Part shown: positions 43,901 through 51,502 of the stretch, piece after piece
How the letters are laid out: every line of letters begins with the position of its first letter
Numbering within the stretch: the stretch's first letter is position 1
Assembly (NCBI GenBank): GCA_014654775.1
Contig: JACVZW010000085.1
Span: 52,693 to 116,692, forward strand
DNA length: 64,000 bases
Reading direction: 5' to 3'
Source of the DNA: Paracoccaceae bacterium
GTDB lineage: Bacteria > Pseudomonadota > Alphaproteobacteria > Rhodobacterales > Rhodobacteraceae
Notes under the pieces: generated by a model
Database searches by the model: none
Told to the model about the DNA's origin: nothing
What the model saw: only the letters and a program-made list of their open reading frames with translations
Made by a program: the position numbers and the translations under genes

Positions 43901-44463
43901 ACCTGATCCGGGGGCGGCTGGATATTCTGGGCAAGCGGTTGGACCTGACGCAGGCCTCGTTGACGCTGGAAGGGGATTTCGTGCCGATGCTGGCGGTGGC
44001 GGCGTCGAATGAAAGCGACGGGATCACCAGTTTCGTGCGCATCGATGGGCCCGCGACGGAGCCGGAGGTGACATTCACCTCATCGCCGGAACTGCCGGAG
44101 GAGGAGGTGCTGTCGCGGCTGCTGTTCGGGCGGGGGATCGACTCGCTGTCGGCGCTGCAGGCGGCGCAACTGGCCAGTGCGGTGGCAACCTTGGCCGGGC
44201 GTGGCGGGATCGGGATCGTCGGGCGGCTGCGCGAAGGGTTCGGGCTGGATGATCTGGATGTGGAGACCGGGGCCGAGGGTGGGGCCACGGTGCGGGCGGG
44301 GAAATACCTGTCGGAGAACGTCTATTCCCAGATTGAAGTGGATGACAAAGGCCAGAGCCAGATCAACCTGAACCTTGACGTGACCGACAGCATCACCTTG
44401 CGCGGCAGCGCGGGGTCGACGGGCGGGACGGGGTTGGGGATCTTCTTCGAGAAGGATTACTGA
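40957..44463 (+). CDS. tamB: Translocation and assembly module protein TamB
   Basis: A 1168-residue, mostly beta-sheet protein of the AsmA/TamB (DUF490) class. An N-terminal signal or anchor ('FGVAALCLLPLGAVAQ') is followed by long repeating beta-strand units and a conserved C-terminal domain: 'SAPSQIYIRGRGLDAELGGE', 'SRLLFGRGIDSLSALQAAQL' and final 'GLGIFFEKDY'. TamB bridges the periplasm from inner membrane to TamA. It is co-encoded with tamA and overlaps the convergent YihY gene by seven bases. Confidence 0.93.
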   Translation: MRGMRGLFGVAALCLLPLGAVAQEDDRDFLTAFLEDNLSGAGRDVTITGFQGALSSRATIDRLTIADDAGVWLTLDGVVLDWSRSALLRGEVNVAELSAREIVLERVPEGEAAAPSPEAGTFALPDLPVSISIGRLAADRIVLGEAVLGEGIEGRLEASATLAGGEGRTELLLERVDGGPAGRLDLTAAYANASGQFTLDLVAEEEAGGIAVTKLGIPGAPSARLAVQGEGPVADFVATVGLVTDGQERLAGTVELTGAEGGTQGFAVDLAGDLAPLWMPDYAAFFGERIALTAEGERSAEGVLRLRSFDMAAQAMVLRGAATVGADGVPLAFDVAGRIGLADGSPVLLPVSGEVRVGSVDLDVSYDRAAGEGWTADLVIAGLDQPGFAAERLALDAAGRLWRRDGAAHVGAVLDFAGAGLAPEDAALATALGRDVTGSVVLSWRQGGDGLRLPKIMLNGQGYALQGRAVVEGLEAALRVSGRAEATVDDLGRLSGLVGRPLSGAARVVVEGAASPLTGAFDGEVTVEGTDVALGQAQADALLKGVARIDLSAKRDETGTELRALSVAAGTLEATAQGRVTSGDLDLTARVDFRDLAALGGGFRGALTGDLRVTGAPEAARLVLDGRGRGLAVGQAEADRLLRGETVLALDVETGPALTLNRVEVSNPQVTLRAASTGDALDLTARIADLALLLPEFPGALAVTGTAAQAGDGLRIDLRGQGPGGIDARVAGSLLNNGNADLTIAGQAQAGLANAFLAGQLVSGPVRFDLRMNGPAAVSSLSGRVALSGGRIADPSVFFALQDVGVTADLTQGRAQLSGGAGLTSGGRVALDGTVGLTAPFPADLRVALQGAILRDPQLFQTTANGEVTLRGPLTGGAAVGGRIVLSETEVQIPSTGLGGGADIPELRHVNEPDPVHETRARAGLLDSGSGGGGGGRPIALDLTISAPSQIYIRGRGLDAELGGELRLGGTTAAVVPSGAFDLIRGRLDILGKRLDLTQASLTLEGDFVPMLAVAASNESDGITSFVRIDGPATEPEVTFTSSPELPEEEVLSRLLFGRGIDSLSALQAAQLASAVATLAGRGGIGIVGRLREGFGLDDLDVETGAEGGATVRAGKYLSENVYSQIEVDDKGQSQINLNLDVTDSITLRGSAGSTGGTGLGIFFEKDY

Positions 44464-45281
44464 TCGGTGGCGCGGTTGGCGCGGGCGGCATCGACGGCCG
44501 CGCCCAGAAGGATGGCGTAGCCCGAGAGGTAGAGCCAGACGAGGAGCGCGGCCACCGCCCCGATAGAGCCGTAGATGCGGTTGTATGTGTCGAAATTGGC
44601 CAGATAGAGCACCAGCCCGCGTGAGGCGGCGATCCAGATGATGACAGCGACAAGGATGCCGCGCGTGAAGAGCGGATGCTGGATGCGGCGGTTCAGGCCG
44701 AGGCGGTAGATCAGCGCGACGCCGAGGACGACGATCATCAGGCTGACGATCAGTTGCACGCCTTCGAGGGCCAAGGTGGTGAATGCTCCGAGGGGGAGGA
44801 AGCTGAGCATCAGCGGGCCGATTACTGCGGCCATCAAGGCCGCGATGGCGAGGCCGATCATGACCAGCGTCAGGAGCAGCGCGCGCAAATGGTGCCAATG
44901 GCCCGCGCGGTTGGGCAGGCCGTGGATGGCGTTGAGCCCGCGCATGAGGGCCGCGACCGAGGCGCGCGCCGTCCAGAGCGCCAGCAGGATGGAGATCACC
45001 GTGGCAAGGCCAAGGCCGGATTGCACGGCCAAGAGCGCCTCGATCTGGTTGGAGATCAGCGCCCATGCATCGGGGGGGAGGTAGTCGCGGGCGAGTTCAA
45101 GCTCCTGCCGGATGAGGGTGGCATCGGCGAAGCTGCCCCAGATGGCGATGACGGCGGCGGCGGCGGGGAAGAGGGCGAGGAAGCCGTAAAAGGCGATGCC
45201 CGCGGCGATGAGGTCAAGCTCTCGCGCGTCGGAGAGGTGCCAGAGGTCCTTGAGGATGACGGGGATGTTGGGCAGGCGCAT
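44457..45281 (-). CDS. YihY/BrkB-family membrane protein
   Basis: A 274-residue inner-membrane protein with about six hydrophobic helices. Family marks: 'LDLIAAGIAFYGFLALFPAA' near the N-terminus and 'YNRIYGSIGAVAALLVWLYL' near the C-terminus. The family was once annotated as RNase BN; the actual function is unknown. The ATG at 45281 gives 'MRLPNIPVILKDLWHLS'; the longer frame upstream is Pro-rich noise. Its 3' end overlaps tamB by seven bases. Confidence 0.88.
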   Translation of the reverse strand: MRLPNIPVILKDLWHLSDARELDLIAAGIAFYGFLALFPAAAAVIAIWGSFADATLIRQELELARDYLPPDAWALISNQIEALLAVQSGLGLATVISILLALWTARASVAALMRGLNAIHGLPNRAGHWHHLRALLLTLVMIGLAIAALMAAVIGPLMLSFLPLGAFTTLALEGVQLIVSLMIVVLGVALIYRLGLNRRIQHPLFTRGILVAVIIWIAASRGLVLYLANFDTYNRIYGSIGAVAALLVWLYLSGYAILLGAAVDAARANRATDQ

Positions 45282-45386
45282 GGGGGGAGTGTAGGCCTGC
45301 GGGGGGTGGGGGGCAATCACCCCGGGCATTGGGTAGGGTGGGGTACTTGCCCACCGATCCGAGGGGGTGGCGGGGCGAGGCCCGCC

Positions 45387-45836
45387 CTATTCGCCTTCGA
45401 GCCGGGTCCGCATTTCGCGCAGAACCGGCAGCACGGCGCGGACGCGGTCGGCGCCCAGTGCCTGTACCACCTCGGCAATCAGCGGGGCGACGGCCTGCAC
45501 GGCGGCGTCGCGGGCGGCGCGTCCGGCGGGGCTGATGGCCACGAATTTGCGGCGGGCGTCGTCCCAGTCGGGGCGGATATGGACATGGCCCGCCCATTCG
45601 AGGCGGCCCAGCGTGTTGGTCATCGCGCCGCGCGTGACGTGGAAGGCGCGGGCGAGTTGCGCCGGGGTGCGTTCGTCATTGATCCGGGCGAGGTGGTTCA
45701 GCACGCTGAAATGCGACAGTTCCATCCCCTTGGGCAGCACCTTGGAGATGCGGTTGCGGGCGAGTTGGTCGGCCATGAACAGCTCGCCAAACAGGGCGAC
45801 GGCAATGTCTTCGGTCTTTTCGTCCGTTGGCTTCAT
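45387..45836 (-). CDS. MarR-family transcriptional regulator
   Basis: A 149-residue winged-helix protein: 'LSHFSVLNHLARINDERTPA', 'ARAFHVTRGAMTNTLGRLEW' and the wing 'DDARRKFVAISPAGRAARDA' match MarR. It has no recognised ligand. It overlaps the nitrilase gene upstream by four bases and is last in the comF-grx-nit-marR group. A GC-rich hairpin (about 45372-45390) overlaps its 3' end. Confidence 0.9.
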   Translation of the reverse strand: MKPTDEKTEDIAVALFGELFMADQLARNRISKVLPKGMELSHFSVLNHLARINDERTPAQLARAFHVTRGAMTNTLGRLEWAGHVHIRPDWDDARRKFVAISPAGRAARDAAVQAVAPLIAEVVQALGADRVRAVLPVLREMRTRLEGE

Positions 45837-46669
45837 GGGTCGGGCCCCGTGAAAGCGCGGTCGTGGGAGAGGGAGGGGATGCGGGCGCGGGCCTTGGCGA
45901 CCTCGGTCAGGTCGAGATCGACGAAGGTGACGCCGGGGTCTGTGCCCGCATCGGCGAGAATCTCACCCCAGGGCGCGATGGCGAGGGAATGGCCGTGGGT
46001 GCGGCGGCCCTTGCCGTCTTGTTCGGGGTGGAAGCCGGTCTGGGCGGGGGCGAGGACGAAGCAGCCGGTTTCAATGGCGCGGGCGCGCAGCAGGGTTTCC
46101 CAATGCGCCGCGCCGGTGATGTGGTTGAAGGCGGCGGGAACGGTGAGGATTTGCGCGCCGGATTGGGCGAGGCGGCGGTAGAGATGGGGGAAGCGGACGT
46201 CGTAGCAGACAGTCATCCCGATCTTGGCGAAGGGGGTGTCGGCCAAGACGGCGCGGTTGCCGGGGCGGTAGCCTGCGGATTCGCGGTAGACCTCGGTTTC
46301 CGACACGTTGACGTCGAACATGTGGATCTTGTCGTAGCGCGCCGCGATGTCGCCGCTGGGGGTGATGAGGAGGGAGCGGTTGGCGAAGCGGCCGTCTTCG
46401 TCTTGGGTGAGCAGGCCGAGCGAGCCGATCAGCAGCCAGATGCCGTGTTTGCTGGCGGCTTCGCGCAGGGCGGCGAGGGTTGGATCGGTTTCTTCGGGGT
46501 GGAGGAGGGTGCGCAGGCGGGTGCGGTTGGACGAGAGCGCGTTGGTGCATTCCGGCGTCAGCACGAAGCCCGCGCCGCCTGCGGCGGCGGTGGCGATGTG
46601 CGACAGGGTGACGGGCAGGTTCTGGCCCGGGTCATCCGTGACGGTCAGTTGCACCAGTGCGGTACGCAT
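45833..46669 (-). CDS. Carbon-nitrogen hydrolase, Nit2-like
   Basis: A 278-residue nitrilase-superfamily amidase. The Glu-Lys-Cys triad is visible: Glu in 'FVLTPECTNALSSN', Lys in 'ARYDKIHMFDV', Cys in 'MTVCYDVRFPHLYR'. It is closest to Nit2/omega-amidases that hydrolyse alpha-ketoglutaramate or deaminated glutathione. The ATG at 46669 overlaps the glutaredoxin stop; the neighbour supports a glutathione-linked role. The open frame to 46882 runs through the glutaredoxin gene and is not used. Confidence 0.88.
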   Translation of the reverse strand: MRTALVQLTVTDDPGQNLPVTLSHIATAAAGGAGFVLTPECTNALSSNRTRLRTLLHPEETDPTLAALREAASKHGIWLLIGSLGLLTQDEDGRFANRSLLITPSGDIAARYDKIHMFDVNVSETEVYRESAGYRPGNRAVLADTPFAKIGMTVCYDVRFPHLYRRLAQSGAQILTVPAAFNHITGAAHWETLLRARAIETGCFVLAPAQTGFHPEQDGKGRRTHGHSLAIAPWGEILADAGTDPGVTFVDLDLTEVAKARARIPSLSHDRAFTGPDP

Positions 46670-46932
46670 CAGGCGAGCATCGGGTCGAGTTTGCCATCCG
46701 CGTCGAGCGCGTGAAGGTCGTCGCAGCCGCCGACATGGGTGCCGCCGATGAAGATCTGCGGGACGGTGCGGCGGCCTTGGGCGCGGGTGGTCATCGCGTC
46801 GCGCAGGGCGGGGTCGCGGCTGACGTCGATTTCGGTGAAGGCCACGCCCTTCTTGGTGAGCAGCCGCTTGGCAGCAAGGCAATAGGGGCAGATCGGGGTG
46901 GTGTAGATCTCGACGGCTTTGGTGGCGGGCAT
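46669..46932 (-). CDS. grxC: Glutaredoxin 3 (GrxC)
   Basis: An 87-residue dithiol glutaredoxin. The active site is CPYC in 'IYTTPICPYCLAAKRLL'; the glutathione-binding 'RRTVPQIFIGGTHVGGCDDL' contains the cis-Pro. It reduces disulfides using glutathione in the cytoplasm. Overlaps the nitrilase start and lies 48 bases after comF. Confidence 0.95.
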   Translation of the reverse strand: MPATKAVEIYTTPICPYCLAAKRLLTKKGVAFTEIDVSRDPALRDAMTTRAQGRRTVPQIFIGGTHVGGCDDLHALDADGKLDPMLA

Positions 46933-46980
46933 GACGGGGGTCCTATCGCATCGCGCTGGGTTGCGCGGAACTATAGGGAT

Positions 46981-47694
46981 TTAGGCATCCTTCGCAACGC
47001 GGGCCAGTACGGCAACGGAAACCCGGGTTGCACCTGCGGCAAGGCAGGCCTCGGTCGCGGCGGCAAGGGTGGCACCGCTGGTCATCACATCATCGATGAG
47101 CAGGATTTCAGCGCCGTGCAGACGCGGGGCGTGGCGGGGATGGGCACGAATCGCGCCGGTGACATTGCGGAAGCGCCCGTCGCGGTCGCGGCCATCCTGC
47201 GTGGGGGTGCGGCGGGACCGGATCAGCAGGTCGGGGATGTGGGGCAGCCCGGACAGGCGGGCCAGCGCGGCGGAAAGAAGGGCCGACTGGTTGTAGCGGC
47301 GACGGAAGAGCCGCAGCCAATGCAGGGGCACGGGGGCCACGATCATGCCGGGGCGCAGGATCGGTTGCGCCGCACGGTGCAACCAGCGCGCGGCGGGCGG
47401 GGCCAGATCGGTGCGGTCGCCGTGTTTGAGCGAGAGCGTCAGGTCGCGCCCGCGGTCGCGGTAGAGAAGCGCGGCACGGCCCTGTGCCCAAGGTCGGGCG
47501 AGGGTGAGGCAGTCGTCGCAATGGACCACGGCGTTATCCTCGCCCGGAAGGGGGGTGCCGCAGCTGTCGCAGACAAGGCCCGTGATGAAGGGCGTGTCGC
47601 GCCAGCAATCCGGGCAGAGGGCGAAGTCGCTGTCCACCAGCCCGCCGCAGGACAGGCATTGCGGTGGATAGACGAGGTGGAGAGCGGCTTGCAT
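46981..47694 (-). CDS. comF: ComF-family phosphoribosyltransferase-like protein
   Basis: A 237-residue double-zinc-ribbon protein: Cys pairs in 'CLSCGGLVDSDFALCPDCW' and 'CDSCGTPLPGEDNAVVHCDD', then a PRT-like domain with 'EILLIDDVMTSGATLAAATE', the PRPP loop. In competent bacteria ComF is required for DNA uptake; in alphaproteobacteria the role is less clear. Start ATG at 47694; 31 bases divide it from the divergent methyltransferase. Confidence 0.9.
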   Translation of the reverse strand: MQAALHLVYPPQCLSCGGLVDSDFALCPDCWRDTPFITGLVCDSCGTPLPGEDNAVVHCDDCLTLARPWAQGRAALLYRDRGRDLTLSLKHGDRTDLAPPAARWLHRAAQPILRPGMIVAPVPLHWLRLFRRRYNQSALLSAALARLSGLPHIPDLLIRSRRTPTQDGRDRDGRFRNVTGAIRAHPRHAPRLHGAEILLIDDVMTSGATLAAATEACLAAGATRVSVAVLARVAKDA

Positions 47695-47725
47695 TCTGTC
47701 CCCCTTTTTGGCCAAGGTCCGCGCC

Positions 47726-48553
47726 ATGCAGACCCCGCCCCTTCTGACCGACCGCCCTGCCCTGCTGCGCAACCGCGCCCGCGCCGATGCGGGAGCCATG
47801 TTCCTGCATGATGAAGTGCGGGCCGAGGTGGAGGAGAGACTCGCAGAGGTTAACAGACAGTTTACGTCGCCCGCCGTGGTGACGGGTTTCCCGGCGCTCT
47901 GGGACCTGCCGGAGGCAGCGGTGGTGCCGGATGACGAGGTGTTGGCGCTTCCCGTGGCGGGTCACGATCTGGTGATCCATGCGCTGGCCCTGCATTGGGC
48001 GAATGATCCGGTGGGCCAGCTTGTGCAGTGCCGTCGGGCGCTGCGGGCGGATGGGCTGTTCCTTGGGTTTCTGTTCGGGGGGCAGACGCTGGCCGAGCTG
48101 CGCGCCTGCCTTGCACAGGCCGAGGCAGAGGTGACGGGCGGCCTTGCCCCGCGCGTGCTGCCGATGGGGGAGATTCGCGATTTGGGCGCGCTGCTGCAGC
48201 GGGCCGGGTTTGCCCTTCCGGTGGCAGACAGTTTCACGAAAACCGTGACTTACGCCGATGCGTCGGCCCTGATGCGCGATCTGCGCGCGATGGGCGAGGG
48301 GAATGCCCTGATGGCGCGGCTGCGCAGGCCCACACGGCGGGCGGTGATGCAGCGGGCGGCGGCGCTGTATGCGGCGCATCATGCGGGGCCGGACGGGCGC
48401 ATTCGCGCGACGTTCGAGATCATCGGGCTGACGGGTTGGGCCCCGGATGAAAGCCAGCAAAAGCCGCTGCGGCCCGGTTCGGCTGCACAAAGATTGGCCG
48501 ATGCGCTGGGAACGGCAGAGCTGCGACTGCCTGACAGGGGTGGGGAAGGTTGA
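47726..48553 (+). CDS. NDUFAF5/BioC-like methyltransferase-fold protein
   Basis: A 275-residue Rossmann-like protein. Typical family elements are seen: 'VIHALALHWANDPVGQLVQC' (motif IV region), 'FLGFLFGGQTLAELRACLAQ' and 'VTYADASALMRDLRAMGEGN'. The SAM motif I (D-x-G-x-G) expected near residue 45 is replaced by 'VTGFPALWDLPEAAVVPDDE', so methyl transfer is doubtful. Bacterial relatives of human NDUFAF5, an arginine hydroxylase of complex I, look like this. Start ATG 47726 is chosen over 47708 by family length. Confidence 0.8.
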   Translation: MQTPPLLTDRPALLRNRARADAGAMFLHDEVRAEVEERLAEVNRQFTSPAVVTGFPALWDLPEAAVVPDDEVLALPVAGHDLVIHALALHWANDPVGQLVQCRRALRADGLFLGFLFGGQTLAELRACLAQAEAEVTGGLAPRVLPMGEIRDLGALLQRAGFALPVADSFTKTVTYADASALMRDLRAMGEGNALMARLRRPTRRAVMQRAAALYAAHHAGPDGRIRATFEIIGLTGWAPDESQQKPLRPGSAAQRLADALGTAELRLPDRGGEG

Positions 48554-48611
48554 CCCCGGCCCAGAAGCCTATATGTCCCGCGGAATATTCGGGAATTTGA
48601 AGGAAACCGCG

Positions 48612-49721
48612 ATGCTGGATGCCAAGCCTTCGATGCAGGGTGCCGTGACGGGCCATGACGCGGGGATGATTCATCCCGGTCAGGGACGGCTGGCCCATGC
48701 GACGGGCGATCACCCGCCGGTGCGGAAGGCCAAGATCGGGGTGCTGCTGGCCAATCTGGGCACGCCGGACAATTACGATTACTGGTCGATGCGGCGCTAT
48801 CTGAACGAGTTCCTGTCGGACAAGCGGGTGGTGGATTATTCCGCATGGATCTGGCAGCCGCTGTTGCAGCTGGTGATCCTGTCGAAGCGGCCCTTTTCAT
48901 CGGGCGCGAATTACAAGCTGATCTGGAACCACGATCTGAACGAAAGCCCGCTTCTGACCATCACGAAGGGTCAGACCAAGAAGATCGCTGAGACCATCGC
49001 CGGGACGCATGGCGATGAGATCATGGTCGATTTCTGCATGCGCTATGGCAATCCGTCGACGGAATCGAAGGTGCGGGCGATGGTGGAGGCGGGTTGCGAG
49101 AAGATCCTGTTCTTCCCGCTGTATCCGCATTACGCGGGGGCCACCTCGGCCACGGCGAATGACCAGTTCTTTCGCGCGCTGATGAAGGAAAAGCGCCAGC
49201 CCGCGGTGCGGACGGTGCCGGAGTATTTTGACCATCCGCTGTATATCGAGGCTTTGGCGCAATCGGTCGAAAAGGCCTATGCCGCGCTGGACCACACCCC
49301 CGACGTACTGGTCGCGTCCTATCACGGGATGCCGAAGCGGTATCTGATGTCGGGCGACCCCTATCATTGCCAATGCGCCAAGACCTCGCGCCTGCTGCGG
49401 GAACGGCTGGGGTGGGAAAAAGGGTCGATCGATACGACCTTCCAATCCGTCTTCGGCCCCGAGGAATGGCTGCGCCCCTATACGGTGGAGCATGTGGCCG
49501 AGTTGGCCAAGCAGGGGAAGAAGAAGATCGCGGTGATCGCGCCCGCCTTTTCAGCGGATTGCATCGAGACGCTGGAAGAGATCAACGGCGAGATCCGCGA
49601 GGCGTTCGAGCATGAGGGGGGTGAGGTCTTCACCTATATCCCCTGCCTGAACGACGATGCGGCGCATGTCGAGGCGCTGGTCGCGGTGATCGAAGAGAAC
49701 CTGACAGGCTGGCTGCGCTGA
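48612..49721 (+). CDS. hemH: Ferrochelatase
   Basis: A 369-residue ferrochelatase inserting iron into protoporphyrin IX to give haem. Catalytic His is in 'VASYHGMPKRYL'; 'LANLGTPDNYDYWSMRRYLN' and 'FFPLYPHYAGATSATANDQF' are family marks, and 'DCIETLEEINGEIREAF' carries the conserved Glu. The N-terminus has about 35 extra residues before the core. ATG at 48612 follows GAAGGAAA; 48573 is an alternative. A strong terminator follows. Confidence 0.95.
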   Translation: MLDAKPSMQGAVTGHDAGMIHPGQGRLAHATGDHPPVRKAKIGVLLANLGTPDNYDYWSMRRYLNEFLSDKRVVDYSAWIWQPLLQLVILSKRPFSSGANYKLIWNHDLNESPLLTITKGQTKKIAETIAGTHGDEIMVDFCMRYGNPSTESKVRAMVEAGCEKILFFPLYPHYAGATSATANDQFFRALMKEKRQPAVRTVPEYFDHPLYIEALAQSVEKAYAALDHTPDVLVASYHGMPKRYLMSGDPYHCQCAKTSRLLRERLGWEKGSIDTTFQSVFGPEEWLRPYTVEHVAELAKQGKKKIAVIAPAFSADCIETLEEINGEIREAFEHEGGEVFTYIPCLNDDAAHVEALVAVIEENLTGWLR

Positions 49722-49743
49722 GGCGCAGTCTGCAGGCAATAGA

Positions 49744-49775
49744 AAAGGGTCGACGAATTGCTTCGTCGACCCTTT
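49744..49775. terminator. Bidirectional terminator between hemH and the 59-aa peptide gene
   Basis: Perfect 14-bp inverted repeat AAAGGGTCGACGAA / TTCGTCGACCCTTT with a four-base loop (TTGC), 22 bases after the hemH stop and 20 bases past the stop of the convergent small gene. A T-rich flank (TTTTCTATT on the minus strand) supports termination in that direction; it probably serves both genes. Confidence 0.85.
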
Positions 49776-49795
49776 CCTATACGCGATCCGACAGA

Positions 49796-49975
49796 TCAGT
49801 TCGAGGCAGCAGCCGCGATGACCAGCAGGAGCAGCAGCGGAACGATGATGCCGCCAGCCGAGGACGACGTGTTCGCTTCGACAACTTCCGGTTCCATGAC
49901 CGGTTCAGCCATGCCGCCGGCGAAAGCGGTCGAGGCGGCAACCGTCAGAGCGGCAGCGAGCGCGAGTTTCTTCAT
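49796..49975 (-). CDS. 59-aa exported membrane-anchored peptide
   Basis: I found this by translating the minus strand; it is too short for usual gene cutoffs. It starts ATG at 49975 after a perfect GGAGG (CTGGAGGTTAAC), gives a signal-like N-terminus 'MKKLALAAALTVAASTAFAG', an acidic middle 'AEPVMEPEVVEANT', a Ser/Gly hinge and a C-terminal hydrophobic helix 'GIIVPLLLLLVIAAAASN'. It looks like a periplasmic acidic peptide anchored by its tail. A possible minus-10 TATATC lies at 50038-50033. Similar peptides are, from memory, widespread in Rhodobacteraceae, but no function is known to me. Confidence 0.85.
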   Translation of the reverse strand: MKKLALAAALTVAASTAFAGGMAEPVMEPEVVEANTSSSAGGIIVPLLLLLVIAAAASN

Positions 49976-50119
49976 GTTAACCTCCAGTTATTGCATGGCG
50001 ACGATGTTGCAGAGGCGAAGCCATGCACCCAAGATATACCTCGTGGCCCTTGTTAAGCAGCAACGTCGGCGGATTGCAACTTGCTGCTTGCGCGAAACGC
50101 GCCGTTCCGCCGCTTTTCG

Positions 50120-50722
50120 TCAAATTAGCAACACTTGCGTGCCTACTTCTGTGAAGGCGAACAATTCCTGAATATGCTCATTGTAAAGGCCCACGCAGCC
50201 GTTCGACGACCGACGGCCGATCTTGCGTGTGTCATGGGTGCCGTGGATGCGGTAATAGGTCCAGGACAGGTACAGCGCATGGGTGCCGAGCGGGTTGTCC
50301 GGCGAGCCGCCTTCGACCACTTCGGGCCATTCCGGGTTGCGTTCACGCATCGCGGGGGTGGGCCGCCAAGTGGGGGCGACGACCTTCTGGACCACTTCGG
50401 TGCGACCGCGACGGGTGAGATCTTCCGACAGCGGGACGGAGGTCGGGTAGAGGCGGTAGACCGACTGGTCTTCCGACCAGTAATGCAGCGCGCGCGAGGT
50501 CAGGTCGACGAGGATCGCACCCTTGCGGGTGTTGTCGAAATAGCCTTGCCAATCCAGCATCCGGAAGCTGGAGGCGTTATTGCGCACCGAGCTGGACGCG
50601 CCCGGCAGCATCTCGGTGGAGCCTTCCATCGCGGCGGCGGGCAGGGCGCTGGCCGCCCCGATGGCGGCTGCACCGGCTAGAAAATGGCGGCGGTCCATGG
50701 GGAATTTGCGGTCGGCACTCAT
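50120..50722 (-). CDS. L,D-transpeptidase (YkuD/ErfK), Tat-exported
   Basis: A 200-residue exported enzyme. The N-terminus has a twin-arginine signal ('MDRRHFLAGAAAIGAASALP'). The YkuD catalytic motif is complete: His in 'YRIHGTHDTRKIGRR', then 'SSNGCVGLYNEHIQELFA' with nucleophilic Cys. Such enzymes form 3-3 cross-links in peptidoglycan or attach proteins to it. Start ATG at 50722 follows AGGGGCAAG. It is divergent from the CAP-domain lipoprotein gene. Confidence 0.9.
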   Translation of the reverse strand: MSADRKFPMDRRHFLAGAAAIGAASALPAAAMEGSTEMLPGASSSVRNNASSFRMLDWQGYFDNTRKGAILVDLTSRALHYWSEDQSVYRLYPTSVPLSEDLTRRGRTEVVQKVVAPTWRPTPAMRERNPEWPEVVEGGSPDNPLGTHALYLSWTYYRIHGTHDTRKIGRRSSNGCVGLYNEHIQELFAFTEVGTQVLLI

Positions 50723-50920
50723 CTGCTTGCCCCTTTCGGATTGTTGCTTTTTCGGGCGTGATAGCGATTTCGGCCCGTTTCGGCAAATCAAACACGCGTC
50801 AGTCGGCAAAGGGCCGCAGGGAAAGGGGGTCACGCAGAGTTGGGTTTGAACTGTTTCCTCGATTTCGATAAGAGCGGCAGAAAGAACAGGCGCCGCGGCG
50901 CAACTGGGGCGGGCAGGACG

Positions 50921-51484
50921 ATGGACAGACGGACGATGCTGATGCTGGGCGGTGCTGCAGCGGCGCTGGCGGCCTGTTCGCCCACGATGGGCGCAGGGCC
51001 GAAGCTGGGGCCGGATGGGCAGCCGCTGCCACAGGTCTATCCTACCGCCGCGCAAGGCGCAGGGACGATCGAATTCCGGATGCTGGATGCGGTCAATGCG
51101 CTGCGGCAGGCGCGGGGGATGGGTCAGGTCACGCTGAACGCGCAGCTGAACGCGGCGGCGGCCACCCATGCGCGGGACATGTCGGTGCAGAACCGGCCTT
51201 GGCATTTCGGATCGGACGGGTCTTCGCCCCTGACGCGGGTGCAGCGGGTGGGATACACCGGCAAGCTGCTGGGTGAGCTGATCTCGGAAACCTATGAGAC
51301 GGAGTTGGAGACGCTGGCGACGTGGATGGAAAGCCCGGACATGCGCAACGTGATCCTCGATCCGGCGGCGACCGATCTGGGCTTTGCGTGGTTCCAAGAG
51401 CCGAATGGAAAAATCTGGTGGACGCTCGTCACCGGATCGAGCGGCGGCTTCGGCGGGTTCCAGAGCGCGGCTTTTGCCGGGTAA
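50921..51484 (+). CDS. CAP-domain lipoprotein
   Basis: A 187-residue SCP/CAP-domain protein. The signal 'MDRRTMLMLGGAAAALAACS' ends in a lipobox with Cys19 as acyl anchor. The CAP fold shows 'FRMLDAVNALRQARGMGQVT', 'NAAAATHARDMSVQNR' and 'DLGFAWFQEPNGKIWWTLVT'. Bacterial CAP proteins are extracytoplasmic; function is mostly unknown. ATG at 50921 is preferred over 50840. It lies between two L,D-transpeptidase genes, suggesting a cell-wall role. Confidence 0.85.
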   Translation: MDRRTMLMLGGAAAALAACSPTMGAGPKLGPDGQPLPQVYPTAAQGAGTIEFRMLDAVNALRQARGMGQVTLNAQLNAAAATHARDMSVQNRPWHFGSDGSSPLTRVQRVGYTGKLLGELISETYETELETLATWMESPDMRNVILDPAATDLGFAWFQEPNGKIWWTLVTGSSGGFGGFQSAAFAG

Positions 51485-51502
51485 GCCGCGCGCCTGACCC
51501 GA

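Noticed and set aside
47864-47878. TTAA-CAGACAG-TTTA as a CtrA box
   Set aside because: It lies inside the methyltransferase gene, showing that such matches occur by chance.
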